From Candidatus Rokuibacteriota bacterium (GTDB lineage: Bacteria; Methylomirabilota; Methylomirabilia; Rokubacteriales; CSP1-6): a stretch of 44,622 nt of DNA. Location: assembly GCA_003220615.1 (NCBI GenBank), contig QHTB01000152.1:1-44622 (forward strand), given 5' to 3'. Positions 35,692-44,219 of the stretch are shown here, piece after piece. Each line of letters begins with the position of its first letter. Position 1 is the first letter of the stretch. The notes under the pieces were generated by a model that had not been told where the DNA came from, did no database searches, and was given only the letters and a program-made list of their open reading frames with translations. The position numbers and the translations under genes were made by a program.

Positions 35692-36987
35692 GTGAGGCTC
35701 CTGCCGGACCTCGCCCTCACGCCCGACGGCTGGGCGGCCGACCGCGCGATTGCGATCACCGACGGCCGGATCGCGTTCATCGGCCCGGCGGGTGCCGGCG
35801 AGCCCGGCGACGTGAGGCTTCGGGACAAGGCACTGCTGCCGGGGACGGTGAACGCCCATTGCCACGCCTTTCAGTCGCTGTTGCGCGGGCTCGGTGACGA
35901 CCTGGATTTCATGGGCTGGCGCGACCGCGTGCTCTATCCCTTCTCGGAGCGACTCGATCGGAATGGCATCGCACTGGGCGCGGCGTTCGCCTTCGCCGAG
36001 ATGCTGTGCCACGGCGCGACCACCTGCGTGGATTTTTTCTACCTGAACGACGACGGCAACGAGAACGCGGAGGCCGTCATCGAGGCGGCGCGCCGCGTGG
36101 GCATCCGGCTCGTGCTGGCGCGCGCCCTCTACGACTGGGAGGGCGCTCCCAAGCGCTACCGCGAGTCCGTCCCCGATGCGCGCCGACGCGTGGAATCGCT
36201 CATCGCGCGCCATCGGCACGACGAGACGGTCGACGTCCACCCGGCGCCCCACAGTCCGCACGGGGCGTCGTCTGCCATGATCCGGGCCGGCTGGGAAGTC
36301 GCGGAACAGGCGGGCACGCCGTTTCACATCCACGTGGCCGAGGGGCAGTACGAGGGCCAGCGGACCCTCGCCGAGCACGGAGCGACCCCGATCCGCTACC
36401 TCGACACGCTCGGTGTGCTGGGGCCGCGGACGATCGCCGTACACTGCGTGTGGCTCGACGACGACGAGATCGCGCTGATGGCGGCTCGCGGTGCCGCGCT
36501 TGCCTACTGTCCGTCGTCGAACATGTTCCTGGGGGACGGGATCAGTCGCGTGACCGAGATGCTGGCGGCCGGCGTTCGCGCCGGGCTCGGCACCGACGGC
36601 GGCTGCACGAACAACCGCCTCTCGGTCTTCGAGGAGGTGCGGATGACCTCGCTCCTGCAGCGCGTCCGCCATCTCGACGGAACCGCGCTGGGCGCGAAGG
36701 CGGCGTTCGACCTCGGTACTCGATCGGGCGCGGCCATGCTGGACCTCGACACCGGCACGATCGCCCGTGGTCAGCTCGCCGACCTCGTGGCCGTCGATCT
36801 CGGCGACCCTTCGCTGCACCCGCGCACCGATCTGCTCGCCTCCGTCGTCTACGCGATGTCGCCCCGGGCGATCACCGACGTCTGGGTCCACGGGCGCCCT
36901 GTCGTCGCAGACCGCCGGTTGACGACGTTGGACATGGACGAGCTCCTCGCGCGCGTTCGGGCCCTGACCACCGGTTGGCGACTCTAG
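35692..36987 (+). CDS. Amidohydrolase-superfamily deaminase/hydrolase
   Basis: 431 residues from GTG 35692. Metal ligands of the deaminase branch are visible: HxH in PGTVNAHCHAFQ (residues 50-61), His in PFHIHVAEGQYEG, His in IAVHCVWLDDDE and Asp in GLGTDGGCTNN. The N- and C-terminal beta-sandwich parts are present (LLPDLALTPDGWAAD; DVWVHGRPVVADRRL). Relatives include SAH/MTA deaminases, chlorohydrolases and formiminoglutamate deiminase (NAHCHAFQSLLRGL recalls HutF). One catalytic Zn2+ or Fe2+ in the cytosol is expected; substrate not assigned. Confidence 0.85.
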   Translation: MRLLPDLALTPDGWAADRAIAITDGRIAFIGPAGAGEPGDVRLRDKALLPGTVNAHCHAFQSLLRGLGDDLDFMGWRDRVLYPFSERLDRNGIALGAAFAFAEMLCHGATTCVDFFYLNDDGNENAEAVIEAARRVGIRLVLARALYDWEGAPKRYRESVPDARRRVESLIARHRHDETVDVHPAPHSPHGASSAMIRAGWEVAEQAGTPFHIHVAEGQYEGQRTLAEHGATPIRYLDTLGVLGPRTIAVHCVWLDDDEIALMAARGAALAYCPSSNMFLGDGISRVTEMLAAGVRAGLGTDGGCTNNRLSVFEEVRMTSLLQRVRHLDGTALGAKAAFDLGTRSGAAMLDLDTGTIARGQLADLVAVDLGDPSLHPRTDLLASVVYAMSPRAITDVWVHGRPVVADRRLTTLDMDELLARVRALTTGWRL

Positions 36988-36991
36988 GGCC

Positions 36992-37609
36992 ATGCTGACG
37001 CGACGCGGCCTGCTGAAAGGCACCGTGGTGATGATGGCAGCGCCGGCCGAGGTCAAGATTCTCGACCGCGTCACTCTCAGCCGCTTCGATTTCGAGTCGG
37101 GCGACGTGACGGGATGGACGACCGTGGCGGGGACGTGGACGGTCGAGGAGATGGACAGTGCGCCGAGCGGGCGAAGGGTGCTCGTCCAGCGAAGCACCGG
37201 CAACGCCTTCAACGTCATCGTGGCCCCACCCGGGCCCTTCTCCGACGTCGACGCCTCGGTGAAGTTCAAGCCGATCTCGGGCCGCGAGGATGCGTCGGGG
37301 GGCATCGTGGTCCGCTTCGACGGCGGCCGGTATTACGTCGTCCGCGCCAACGCCCTCGAGGACAACCTTCGTCTCTATCACTACGACCGCCGACGTCGTC
37401 AGCTCGCCACGGCCGACGTGAAGGCCCCGGCTCTCGGCCAGTGGCACACGCTCCGCATCCTCGCCGTCGGTGATCATCTGCAGAGCTGGCTCGACGACAG
37501 ACTGCTCCTGGATCATCACGACACGCGCTCCCGGGCAGGACAGGTCGGCCTGTGGACCAAGGCGGATTCCATCACCGCCTTCGACGACCTGTCGATCCGC
37601 GGCTCGTGA
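36992..37609 (+). CDS. LamG/DUF1080-like concanavalin-fold protein
   Basis: 205 residues starting 5 bases after the amidohydrolase stop. The N-terminus TRRGLLKGTVVMMAAPA looks like a short Tat-type signal, though the hydrophobic stretch is brief. The remainder is one jelly-roll: FDFESGDVTGWTTVAGTWTV, DVDASVKFKPISG, GGIVVRFDGGRYYVVRANAL, LGQWHTLRILAVGD, GQVGLWTKADSITAFDDLSI. This matches the 3-keto-disaccharide hydrolase/DUF1080 or LamG pattern, often carbohydrate-binding. No catalytic residues can be named. Confidence 0.68.
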   Translation: MLTRRGLLKGTVVMMAAPAEVKILDRVTLSRFDFESGDVTGWTTVAGTWTVEEMDSAPSGRRVLVQRSTGNAFNVIVAPPGPFSDVDASVKFKPISGREDASGGIVVRFDGGRYYVVRANALEDNLRLYHYDRRRRQLATADVKAPALGQWHTLRILAVGDHLQSWLDDRLLLDHHDTRSRAGQVGLWTKADSITAFDDLSIRGS

Positions 37610-37643
37610 CCGTTTCGCCGGCACCGGGCGCGGGCTCCCGCTG

Positions 37644-38498
37644 ATGTCGGGCACGGCGCTGGCGCTCGTGCTGACGGCCGCGCTCGTCCACTCCGGATGG
37701 AACGCGCTGGCCAAGCGCGCCGGCAACCCGCTCGCCTTCCTCTGGTCGTCGGTGACGCTGGCAACCCTGATCTTCTTGCCGCTGAGCGCCGGGTTCCTGC
37801 GAGACGGACTCCCGGCCTCGGCCGTACCGTACGTGATCGGCACGATCGTGATCCACGCGGCGTACTTCTACGCCTTGGGGCGTGCGCTGGGGAGCGGAGA
37901 CTTCTCCCTCGTCTATCCCATCGCGCGGGGCCTCGGTGTGGGCCTGGTGCCCGTGGGCGCTCTCCTGTGGCTCGGCGAACGCCTGTCACCGCTCGGCGCC
38001 ACCGGCGTCGGCCTGGTCGTCATCGGGATCGTCCTGGCGAACGTTGCGGCGGGCGGCTTTCGTCGTCAGCCGGGCGGGGGCGTGGGGAAGGGGACCGGGT
38101 GGGCCGTGGTCACTGGAGTGACGATCGCCACCTACTCGCTGGTGGACAAGGTCGGTGTCACCACGCTGCACCCGCTGCCGTACCTGGCACTCATGGGCGC
38201 GGGGATCAGCGTGCTGCTCCTGCCATCGGTCTGGCGCGCGGCGGCGTTGCGACACGAGTGGAGGATCAACTGGCCGACGATCCTCGTGGCCGCGTGCCTC
38301 AATCTCACCAGCTACCTGCTGGTGCTGTTCGCCTTTCGGCTCTCGAAGGCGGCCTACGTGGTGGCGGCGCGTGAAACCTCGATCGTCTTCTCGGTGCTGA
38401 TCGGCGGGATCTGGTTCGGAGAAGGACGACTCGCCCGTCGCCTGGCGGCGGCCGGGGTCGTGCTCGCGGGCGTGGCCTGCGTCGCCCTCGCCCGCTAG
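37644..38498 (+). CDS. EamA/DMT-family exporter
   Basis: 284 residues from ATG 37644, where the first membrane helix starts (ALALVLTAALVHSGWNALAK). Ten helices in two EamA halves: first-half end LSPLGATGVGLVVIGIVLAN, second half GWAVVTGVTIATYSLVDKVG through AAYVVAARETSIVFSVLIGG and RLAAAGVVLAGVA. Such proteins export amino acids, metabolites or drugs by antiport. Its stop shares the bases CTAG with the stop of the convergent bactofilin gene (38495-38498). Confidence 0.87.
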   Translation: MSGTALALVLTAALVHSGWNALAKRAGNPLAFLWSSVTLATLIFLPLSAGFLRDGLPASAVPYVIGTIVIHAAYFYALGRALGSGDFSLVYPIARGLGVGLVPVGALLWLGERLSPLGATGVGLVVIGIVLANVAAGGFRRQPGGGVGKGTGWAVVTGVTIATYSLVDKVGVTTLHPLPYLALMGAGISVLLLPSVWRAAALRHEWRINWPTILVAACLNLTSYLLVLFAFRLSKAAYVVAARETSIVFSVLIGGIWFGEGRLARRLAAAGVVLAGVACVALAR

Positions 38499-38908
38499 CG
38501 CTTCAAGTGGAGGACTGAGTGCTCGCGTCCCGACGCCACCTCGGCCGGCCGGCCCTTGGTCATCTTGCAGTGGCCCTCGAAGAGCACGCCTTCCTCGACG
38601 ACGACGACGGGCGCCTCGACGTCACCGAAGACGCGCGCGGTCCCCCTGAGCTCGACGCGCTGGGTGGCCAGCACGTTGCCCACGACCTCGCCGCTGATGA
38701 CGACCGTTCCGGCCCTGATGCTGGCGTTGACCACGCCCTTCTCGCCCACGATCAGCGTGTCCTTCGTGTGGATCTCGCCGCTGAAGTGGCCGTTCATCAT
38801 CACGGTTCCGTCGAACGTGTACTTGCCCTCGATCTGCGAGCCTTCGTCGATGAAGGCGGTCAGGTCGCCCGACTTCGGCGAGGCCTTCACGTTCCTGCCC
38901 CAGGACAT
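38495..38908 (-). CDS. Bactofilin
   Basis: 137 residues. One bactofilin domain (about 15-115) built of short beta-helix repeats: AFIDEGSQIEGKYTFDGTVMMNGHFSGEI, read as strands with G at each turn, then LIVGEKGVVNASIRAGTVVI and VELRGTARVFGDVEAPVVVVEEG. Bactofilins self-assemble without nucleotide into membrane-bound filaments that scaffold envelope or cell-shape enzymes. Short, polar ends and no signal peptide indicate cytosolic location. A second, diverged bactofilin lies 24 bases upstream on the same strand. Confidence 0.88.
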   Translation of the reverse strand: MSWGRNVKASPKSGDLTAFIDEGSQIEGKYTFDGTVMMNGHFSGEIHTKDTLIVGEKGVVNASIRAGTVVISGEVVGNVLATQRVELRGTARVFGDVEAPVVVVEEGVLFEGHCKMTKGRPAEVASGREHSVLHLKR

Positions 38909-38932
38909 GGTGGCCGCGGCCCGATGCGTCGG

Positions 38933-39358
38933 TTACCGACCGACGCGCTTCTCGTCGATCAGATAGACAGAGCGTTGGCCCTTGCCGTCCTCGTTGATCT
39001 TGGTCACGTTGCCGTTGAAGAAGCCGCCCTTGGAGATCACCAGCGAATCGGTCTGGATGTTGCCGCTGACCCGGCCCGTCTCGGCGATCTCGACGTTGCC
39101 GGTCGCCACCATGTTGCCCTCGTACTGGCCCATGATGACCGCATCGACCGTCTTGACGTCCGCGGTGACCACGCCCTTTTCGCCGATGACGAGTCGGCCG
39201 GCCACGTTCAGCTCTCCGCCCACTTCACATTCGATCTGGATGGAGTCGGAGATGTCGAACTTGCCCTCGACCTTCGCGCGGTCGCCGGCGATCGTCAGGA
39301 GAGTGATCGGGGTGCCATCGGACTGCGATTGAGGGCCCGAGGCCTTCTTTCCCAACAT
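38933..39358 (-). CDS. Bactofilin-like polymer-forming protein
   Basis: 141 residues from ATG 39358, which has AAGGAGG 5 bases upstream; an ATG at 39376 is less likely. Residues about 20-120 repeat the bactofilin beta-helix pattern (IQIECEVGGELNVAGRLVIG, ADVKTVDAVIMGQYEGNMVA, VEIAETGRVSGNIQTDSLVI). The N-terminal part is longer and more polar than in its neighbour, suggesting a distinct partner in a mixed filament. It lies 220 bases downstream of pafA and may have its own promoter (TTGACA at 39506-39501). Confidence 0.82.
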   Translation of the reverse strand: MLGKKASGPQSQSDGTPITLLTIAGDRAKVEGKFDISDSIQIECEVGGELNVAGRLVIGEKGVVTADVKTVDAVIMGQYEGNMVATGNVEIAETGRVSGNIQTDSLVISKGGFFNGNVTKINEDGKGQRSVYLIDEKRVGR

Positions 39359-39477
39359 CGAAGCCTCCTTCATCAACGTGAGCTGCCACGACCTGACGTC
39401 ATCTCCGGGCCGGCCCGGAGGATCTGAGCGAGCGGGCCTAGAAGGCGTTCATGCTGTAGAAGACGACGGTTTTTCAG

Positions 39478-39506
39478 ACTTAGCATTGTTCGGGACAGAG
39501 TGTCAA
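39478..39506 (-). promoter_or_regulatory. Possible promoter of the bactofilin pair
   Basis: Perfect -35 hexamer TTGACA (minus strand, 39506-39501), followed 17 bases on by only a weak -10 (CTAAGT). It lies in the 219-base pafA-bactofilin gap, which otherwise holds two tRNA-D-arm-like fragments (39517-39549) and no gene. Confidence 0.35.
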
Positions 39507-39577
39507 CTTCACCTCCGGTGGTAGAGCGCACAGCTCCGCTGGTAGAGCAGATCGACGCGCTCCGCGCTAAGACCTTG

Positions 39578-40933
39578 TCAGAAGGAGCGGATGAGGCGGG
39601 CGACCCGTTCGTCGTGCGACTGGAACGGATCCTTGCAGAGGATCGTCTCGCGCTCCGGGTCGTTCAGCTTGAGGTAGACCCAGTCGACCCGGTAGTCCTT
39701 GCCCTTCAAATTGGCCTGACGGATGAACTCGCCACGCAGCCGCGCCCGCGTCGTCTGGGGCGGGACGTGCTTGGCCTGCTCGATCGTCTCGTCGTCGGTG
39801 ACCCGGTCGACCATGTCGCGGCTGGCCAGCTTGTAGTAGACGCCGCGATCGGGGCGGATGTCGTGGTACTGGAGATCCATCAGGGAGATCTTGGGATCAC
39901 GCCAGCTCAAGCGATTGCGGGTCATGTAGCTCTCGATCCACTGGCGCTTGATGACCCAGTCCAGCTCGCGCTCGAGCTGCATCGGATCCGTCTCGAGCTT
40001 CTCCAGCACGTCCGTCCAGCGGGCGAGCACGTCCTTCGTCACCGGATCGGCGTTGATCGAGTTCACGTAGCGCGTCGCGTACTCGAGGTATTCGAGCTGG
40101 AGCTGGAGCGCGCTGATGGCCCTTCCGTCCTTGAGCTTCACGGTCTCGCGCAGCGTCGGATCGTGCGAGATGTCGCGGATGGCCTGGACCGGCGACTGCA
40201 GCGAGTAGTCGCGGTCGAAGAAGCCGTCCTCGATCATGTCGAGCACGAGCGCCGTGGTCCCGATCTTGAGGTAGGTCGCGACCTCCGACATGTTGGAGTC
40301 GCCCACGATGACGTGGAGGCGCCGGTAGCGCTCCGCGTCGGCGTGCGGCTCGTCGCGCGTGTTGATGATCGAGCGCGACGACGTGGTCGCTCCCGAGATC
40401 TCCTGGCAGATGTGCTGGGCGCGCTGGCTCAAGCAGTAGTGGAAGCCGCGCGGCGTCTGCAGCACCTTGCCCGCGCCCGCGAAGATCTGTCGGGTGACGA
40501 AGAACGGGATGAGCGCCTCGGCCAGCCGCTGGAAGGACACGTCGCGGCTCACGAGATAGTTCTCGTGGCAGCCGTACGAGTTGCCGGCCGAGTCGGTGTT
40601 GTTCTTGAAGAGGAGGATGTTGCCCGAGATACCGTCCTCGCGCAGCCGCTTCTCGGCTTGATGCAGGAGATCCTCGACGATGCGCTCGCCGGCCTTGTCG
40701 TGGATCACGAGCTCGGTGACGTCGTCGCACTCCGGCGTGGCGTACTCGGGGTGGAATCCGGTGTCGAGATAGAGCCGCGCGCCATTCTCGAGGAACACGT
40801 TGGCGTTCCGCGCGCCGGGGATGACCTTCTCGAAGAGGTAACGCGCGACGTTGTCAGGCGACAACCGGCGCTGACCGTTGAGTGTGCACGTCAGGCCATA
40901 CTCGTTCTCGAGACCGAAGATGCGCCGTTTCAT
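39578..40933 (-). CDS. pafA: Pup-protein ligase PafA
   Basis: 451 residues from ATG 40933 (starts MKRRIFG, like the MQRRIMG of actinobacterial PafA; a GTG 12 bases earlier is possible), equal to the family length. Glutamine-synthetase-like fold: nucleotide/Mg region [12 protein letters not shown], catalytic Asp in [15 protein letters not shown] (Asp57), [54 protein letters not shown] and the C-terminal [14 protein letters not shown] plus [16 protein letters not shown]. Using ATP it links the C-terminal Glu of Pup to substrate lysines, marking them for the proteasome. It ends the operon, 73 bases after prcA. Confidence 0.95.
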   Translation of the reverse strand: MKRRIFGLENEYGLTCTLNGQRRLSPDNVARYLFEKVIPGARNANVFLENGARLYLDTGFHPEYATPECDDVTELVIHDKAGERIVEDLLHQAEKRLREDGISGNILLFKNNTDSAGNSYGCHENYLVSRDVSFQRLAEALIPFFVTRQIFAGAGKVLQTPRGFHYCLSQRAQHICQEISGATTSSRSIINTRDEPHADAERYRRLHVIVGDSNMSEVATYLKIGTTALVLDMIEDGFFDRDYSLQSPVQAIRDISHDPTLRETVKLKDGRAISALQLQLEYLEYATRYVNSINADPVTKDVLARWTDVLEKLETDPMQLERELDWVIKRQWIESYMTRNRLSWRDPKISLMDLQYHDIRPDRGVYYKLASRDMVDRVTDDETIEQAKHVPPQTTRARLRGEFIRQANLKGKDYRVDWVYLKLNDPERETILCKDPFQSHDERVARLIRSF

Positions 40934-41006
40934 GAACTCACCCACAGCCTAGCACGAGCTTGGAACGGCCGTCTCACAGATATCAGGGTAGGGCGGTGCT
41001 GGCTCC

Positions 41007-41699
41007 TTAGTGCGCAGTGGCCAGCAGCGTGTTCAGGACCTCGGGAGGGAGGCGGCGGAACTTTCGGCGGGTCTTCGTCCGGTCGAGGACCGCCACCTCG
41101 AGATCGCGCTCGGTCAGGCTCTTGTTTTGCGTCACGTTGAGGGCGCGCACCCCGAGCTGGAGCGCCTCTTCCAGTGTCATACCCTCCTTGAAATGGTCCT
41201 TGAGGAAGCGGCGGATCTCGTCGGCCTGTCCACCCATGGCCGCGTAATTGCGCTCGTCCTCGATCGTTCCGTCGTACAGGATGTGGTAGATCTCGTTGCG
41301 GCCGCCGTTGTCGTCACCGACCTCGGCCACCAGGACCTCGACCTCGAAGGGCTTGATGTCCTGGGTAAAGATGTTCCCGAGGGCCTGCGAGTAGGCGTTG
41401 GCCAGGGCCTTGGCGGTCACGTCGCCGCGACTGTACGAGTACCCTTTGACGTCGGCGTGGCGGATCCCCGCGATCCGCAGATTCTCGAATTCGTTGTACT
41501 TGCCGACGCCAGCGAATGCGATCCGGTCGTAGATCTCCGAGACCTTGTGGAGCAGGCTCGAAGGGTTTTCGGCCACCAGCAGGATGCCATCCCGGTACTC
41601 CAGAGCGACGATGGATCGGCCGCGCGAGATACCCTTGCGGGCATACTCGGCCTTGTCCTTCATCATCTGCTCGGGGCTGACGTAGTAGGGGAGTGGCAC
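41007..41699 (-). CDS. prcA: Proteasome alpha subunit
   Basis: 230 residues; starts 2 bases after the prcB stop. Alpha-type N-terminus (YYVSPEQMMKDKAEYARKG) with the YxxxP-like opening, then ISRGRSIVALEYRDGILLVAE, IAFAGVGKYNEFENLRIAG and EVEVLVAEVGDD. There is no catalytic Thr, as expected. Seven copies form each outer ring of the 20S barrel, gating substrate entry and offering pockets for the GQYL tail of Mpa. Long, charged C-terminal tail ends RRKFRRLPPEVLNTLLATAH. Confidence 0.94.
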   Translation of the reverse strand: MPLPYYVSPEQMMKDKAEYARKGISRGRSIVALEYRDGILLVAENPSSLLHKVSEIYDRIAFAGVGKYNEFENLRIAGIRHADVKGYSYSRGDVTAKALANAYSQALGNIFTQDIKPFEVEVLVAEVGDDNGGRNEIYHILYDGTIEDERNYAAMGGQADEIRRFLKDHFKEGMTLEEALQLGVRALNVTQNKSLTERDLEVAVLDRTKTRRKFRRLPPEVLNTLLATAH

Positions 41700-41701
41700 G
41701 G

Positions 41702-42508
41702 TCAGACCCCCTGCTCGCTCTGCGTCCGGTCCTTGAGGATCGCGTCGCAGACCCGGCGCACCTCGTCCTCGCCGATGTCGGTGAACCCGGAGCGCGTGAC
41801 CGTCTTCACGGTGGGGAAGATACCGCGAACGAGGTCGGGACCACCGGTGCCGACGTCTTCGTCAGCCGCGTCGATCAGGGCCTCGAGCGACACACGGAGC
41901 GCGTCGTCCCGGTACATGTCGCGCCTCCAGAGCTTCTTGAGCGAGTCGCGCGCGTCCTTCGAGCCGGAGCCCTGGGCGTCGTAGTCCTTCTCTTCGTAAC
42001 GGCCACCGGTGATGTCGTACTTGAACAGGCGTCCGACGCCGGCCCTCTCGTCGAACCCGGCGAAGATCGGCACGACGGCCAGGCCCATCATGGCCACTTG
42101 CAGGTTCATGCGGATCATCTGGGAGAGCTTGTTGGCCTTGCCCTCGAGGGAGAGGTTGTCGCCCTCGACTTTCTCGTAGTGCTCGAGCTCGGTCTGGAAG
42201 AGCTTCGCCATCTCCATCGCCGGCCCGGCGGCACCCGCGATCCCGATGCCCGACAGGTCATCGCACTTGAAGACCTTGTCGATACGCCGGCTGGCGACCT
42301 GGTAGCCGGCCGTCGCCTGTCGATCGCCGGCCATGATGACGCCGTCACGAAACCGCAGGGCCAGCACGGTCGTTCCGTGCGGAACGTCGACCGCGCTCGC
42401 AGAGAGGCCGGGGGTCGGCATCATGTGGGGCGATTCGCGGCGCAGCACCTCGAGGAAGCTGGACGTCGCGTAGTTCTGGAACACTTGCTGCCACGGTTGC
42501 TCAATCAT
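41702..42508 (-). CDS. prcB: Proteasome beta subunit (catalytic)
   Basis: 268 residues including a propeptide of 45. Autoprocessing should occur before Thr46 (PHG/TTVLAL), making the N-terminal nucleophile. The other catalytic residues fit: Asp62 (mature 17) in MAGDRQAT and Lys78 (mature 33) in RRIDKVF. Later motifs: GIAGAAGPAMEMAKLFQ, PIFAGFDERAGVGRLF, YDAQGSGSKDARDSLKK. Seven copies form each inner ring of the 20S core. The ATG overlaps the stop of a 38-codon ORF (TGATG), so translation is coupled to it. Confidence 0.95.
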   Translation of the reverse strand: MIEQPWQQVFQNYATSSFLEVLRRESPHMMPTPGLSASAVDVPHGTTVLALRFRDGVIMAGDRQATAGYQVASRRIDKVFKCDDLSGIGIAGAAGPAMEMAKLFQTELEHYEKVEGDNLSLEGKANKLSQMIRMNLQVAMMGLAVVPIFAGFDERAGVGRLFKYDITGGRYEEKDYDAQGSGSKDARDSLKKLWRRDMYRDDALRVSLEALIDAADEDVGTGGPDLVRGIFPTVKTVTRSGFTDIGEDEVRRVCDAILKDRTQSEQGV

Positions 42509-42624
42509 CAGCAGCCCATTCCATTCGGGTGGGGGCGGGCACTTCGAGCGCCGGCCGGGCCAGCGCGACCGACTTCCCTGGAACGAAGCTCGAACGAGAC
42601 GATCAACGCCGCTTCGGGGCTCAT
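42508..42624 (-). CDS. 38-residue coupled ORF in the Pup/UBact slot, unknown
   Basis: ATG overlaps the dop stop (ATGA) and its TGA overlaps the prcB start (TGATG), so it is tightly threaded between two proteasome genes, exactly where Pup or UBact is encoded in other species. The product starts MSPEAALIVSFELRSREVG, is Arg/Pro/Ala-rich and ends PNGMGC. It lacks the features of Pup (about 60-70 residues, acidic coiled coil, C-terminal GGE or GGQ) and of UBact (C-terminal Gly-Glu/Gln). It may be a decayed or unrelated leader peptide, or chance. Confidence 0.35.
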   Translation of the reverse strand: MSPEAALIVSFELRSREVGRAGPAGARSARPHPNGMGC

Positions 42625-44123
42625 ACTCCCGCGCTCGGCCGCGAGATGTTGCGCAGGAGATCGCTGGCGGTCGGCGACTCGGTGAGCAGTCCCCGCACGT
42701 GCGCCTCGGTACCCCTCAGCGGCTCGAGCATGAAGATCTTCTTGAGCGGTCCTTCCTTGAGGTCGAAGATCACCGAGTCCCAGGAAGCCGAGACGATCTC
42801 TTCCGCGTAGCGCTGCAGGCACATCCCGCGGAAATACGCGCGCGTGTCCTTGGGAGGATCGTACATGGCCTTGGAGATCTCGTCGTCGGTCACGATCCGC
42901 TCGACGGCGTCGGACTCCTCCAGCTTGCCGTACAGGCCCTTGCCGGGACGGATGTCGTGGTATTGCAGGTCGATCATCTGCACCCGGGAGTCGTTCCACT
43001 CCAGGTCGTGCTTGGCCATGTAGTTCTCGATGAGCTGGTGCTTGATCACCCAATCGAGCTCACGGCTCAGCGTCATGGGATCCTCGGCCAGGCGATCGAG
43101 GGTGCGCTCCCATCGGGCCAGCGCCTCGCCCACCCAGGGCTCGGGGGCCTGGCGCTCGCGATAGTACCGATGGGCGAGGGCCAGGTACTCCCGCTGCAGG
43201 TCCACGGCGGTGATGGTCGTGCCGTCCTTGAGTCGGATGGTCTCCCGGCAGGCGAGGTCCCGCGACACTTGCCGGTAGGCGGCGACGGGGCCGTCGATCG
43301 AGAAGTCCCGATCGATGAAGTCGTCCTCGACCATGCTGAGCACGATGGCCATCGTCCCCGTTTTCAGGTAGTTGGTGACCTCGCTCATGTTGGCGTCGCC
43401 CACGATGACGTGCAGGCGACGGTACTTCTCGGGGTCGGCGTGAGGCTCGTCCCGCGTGTTGACGATGGGCCGCGAGTGCATCGTCTCCAGGCCGACCTCG
43501 GTCTCCAGGAAATCAGCCCGCTGGGAGATCTGATAGTCGCAGGGGTCGGCGTTGTTCTCGGCCCCGACCTTGCCCGCGCCCGTGAAGACCTGGCGCGTGA
43601 CGAAGAACGGCATCATGTGCTGGACGATCCGGGCGAACGGCACCTTCCGGTCCATCAGGTAGTTCTCGTGGGTACCGTACGAGTTGCCCTTGTAGTCTGT
43701 GTTGTTCTTGTAGATCAGGATCCGCTGCTCCGGCGGTGAGACCGCTTCGGCCCGCTGCCGGGACAGGTTGAGGATGCGCTCACCGGCTCGATCCCAGATG
43801 ACCAGGTCACGCGGGTTGGTCGTTTCCGGGCTCGAGTACTCGGGATGAGCGTGGTCGACGTAGAACCGCGCGCCGTTACTGAGGATCAGGTTGATGAGGC
43901 GCGACTCCTCCTTCGACGGAACGTCCTTTTCCTCCATGTATTCGAAGCCGCGGGCATCCCGGAGTGGGCTCTCCGCCTCGTAGTCCCAGCGGATACGGGA
44001 TGACCGGTAGGTCTCGTAGGAGTTGATCAGGAGCAGCGACGACAGGATCGGGTTGAAATCCGGCTGGTTTCTGACCGTGATCCCGTACTCGGTTTCGATA
44101 CCCATGACTTTCGGGATCGCCAT
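42621..44123 (-). CDS. dop: Depupylase/Pup deamidase Dop
   Basis: 500 residues, matching the ~502 of mycobacterial Dop. Same fold as PafA, with Dop-specific features: VMGIETEYGITVRNQPDFNP at the start, the Dop loop region RIRWDYEAESPLRDARGF (residues 43-60), catalytic Asp90 in FYVDHAHPEYSSPE, IYKNNTDYKGNSYGTHENYL, QISQRADFLETEVGLETMHS and [16 protein letters not shown]. The C-terminus PPKDTRAYFRGMC and ASWDSVIFDL is also Dop-like. It deamidates Pup-Gln and removes Pup from proteins. Double hairpins separate it from mpa upstream; it is coupled by ATGA to the next ORF. Confidence 0.95.
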   Translation of the reverse strand: MAIPKVMGIETEYGITVRNQPDFNPILSSLLLINSYETYRSSRIRWDYEAESPLRDARGFEYMEEKDVPSKEESRLINLILSNGARFYVDHAHPEYSSPETTNPRDLVIWDRAGERILNLSRQRAEAVSPPEQRILIYKNNTDYKGNSYGTHENYLMDRKVPFARIVQHMMPFFVTRQVFTGAGKVGAENNADPCDYQISQRADFLETEVGLETMHSRPIVNTRDEPHADPEKYRRLHVIVGDANMSEVTNYLKTGTMAIVLSMVEDDFIDRDFSIDGPVAAYRQVSRDLACRETIRLKDGTTITAVDLQREYLALAHRYYRERQAPEPWVGEALARWERTLDRLAEDPMTLSRELDWVIKHQLIENYMAKHDLEWNDSRVQMIDLQYHDIRPGKGLYGKLEESDAVERIVTDDEISKAMYDPPKDTRAYFRGMCLQRYAEEIVSASWDSVIFDLKEGPLKKIFMLEPLRGTEAHVRGLLTESPTASDLLRNISRPSAGV

Positions 44124-44154
44124 TCGCCCCTCTTCTCTGCCTACAGAAAACGAA

Positions 44155-44212
44155 CCCCCGGCATCGCGTGGTCGGCGATCCGGGGGGAAATGGGGGGGCC
44201 GTCGGCCCCCCC
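44155..44212 (-). terminator. Double G/C hairpin with T-rich tail between mpa and dop (element copy 2)
   Basis: Stem one: GGGGGGGCC (44192-44200) with GGCCCCCCC (44204-44212). Stem two: CCCCCGG-C-ATCGC (44155-44167) with GCGAT-CCGGGGG (44175-44186). In the mpa-to-dop direction stem two is followed by TTCGTTTTCT, a stem plus T-rich run that looks like an intrinsic terminator or attenuator inside the operon. It resembles the double hairpin at 22817-22877. Confidence 0.55.
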
Positions 44213-44219
44213 ACTCCTT

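Noticed and set aside
39517..39549. Two tRNA-D-arm-like fragments (GGTGGTAGAGC and AGCTCCGCTGGTAGAGCA)
   Set aside because: No acceptor stem, anticodon arm or T-arm (no GGTTCGA-type segment) can be formed around them, so no tRNA gene is called. They could be chance or the remnant of a tRNA-derived site.
43876..44214. A 112-codon frame spanning the mpa-dop gap as a candidate Pup
   Set aside because: It mostly overlaps dop in another frame, encodes Gly/Pro/Arg-rich sequence and has no Pup-like acidic helix or Gly-Gly-Glu/Gln end.
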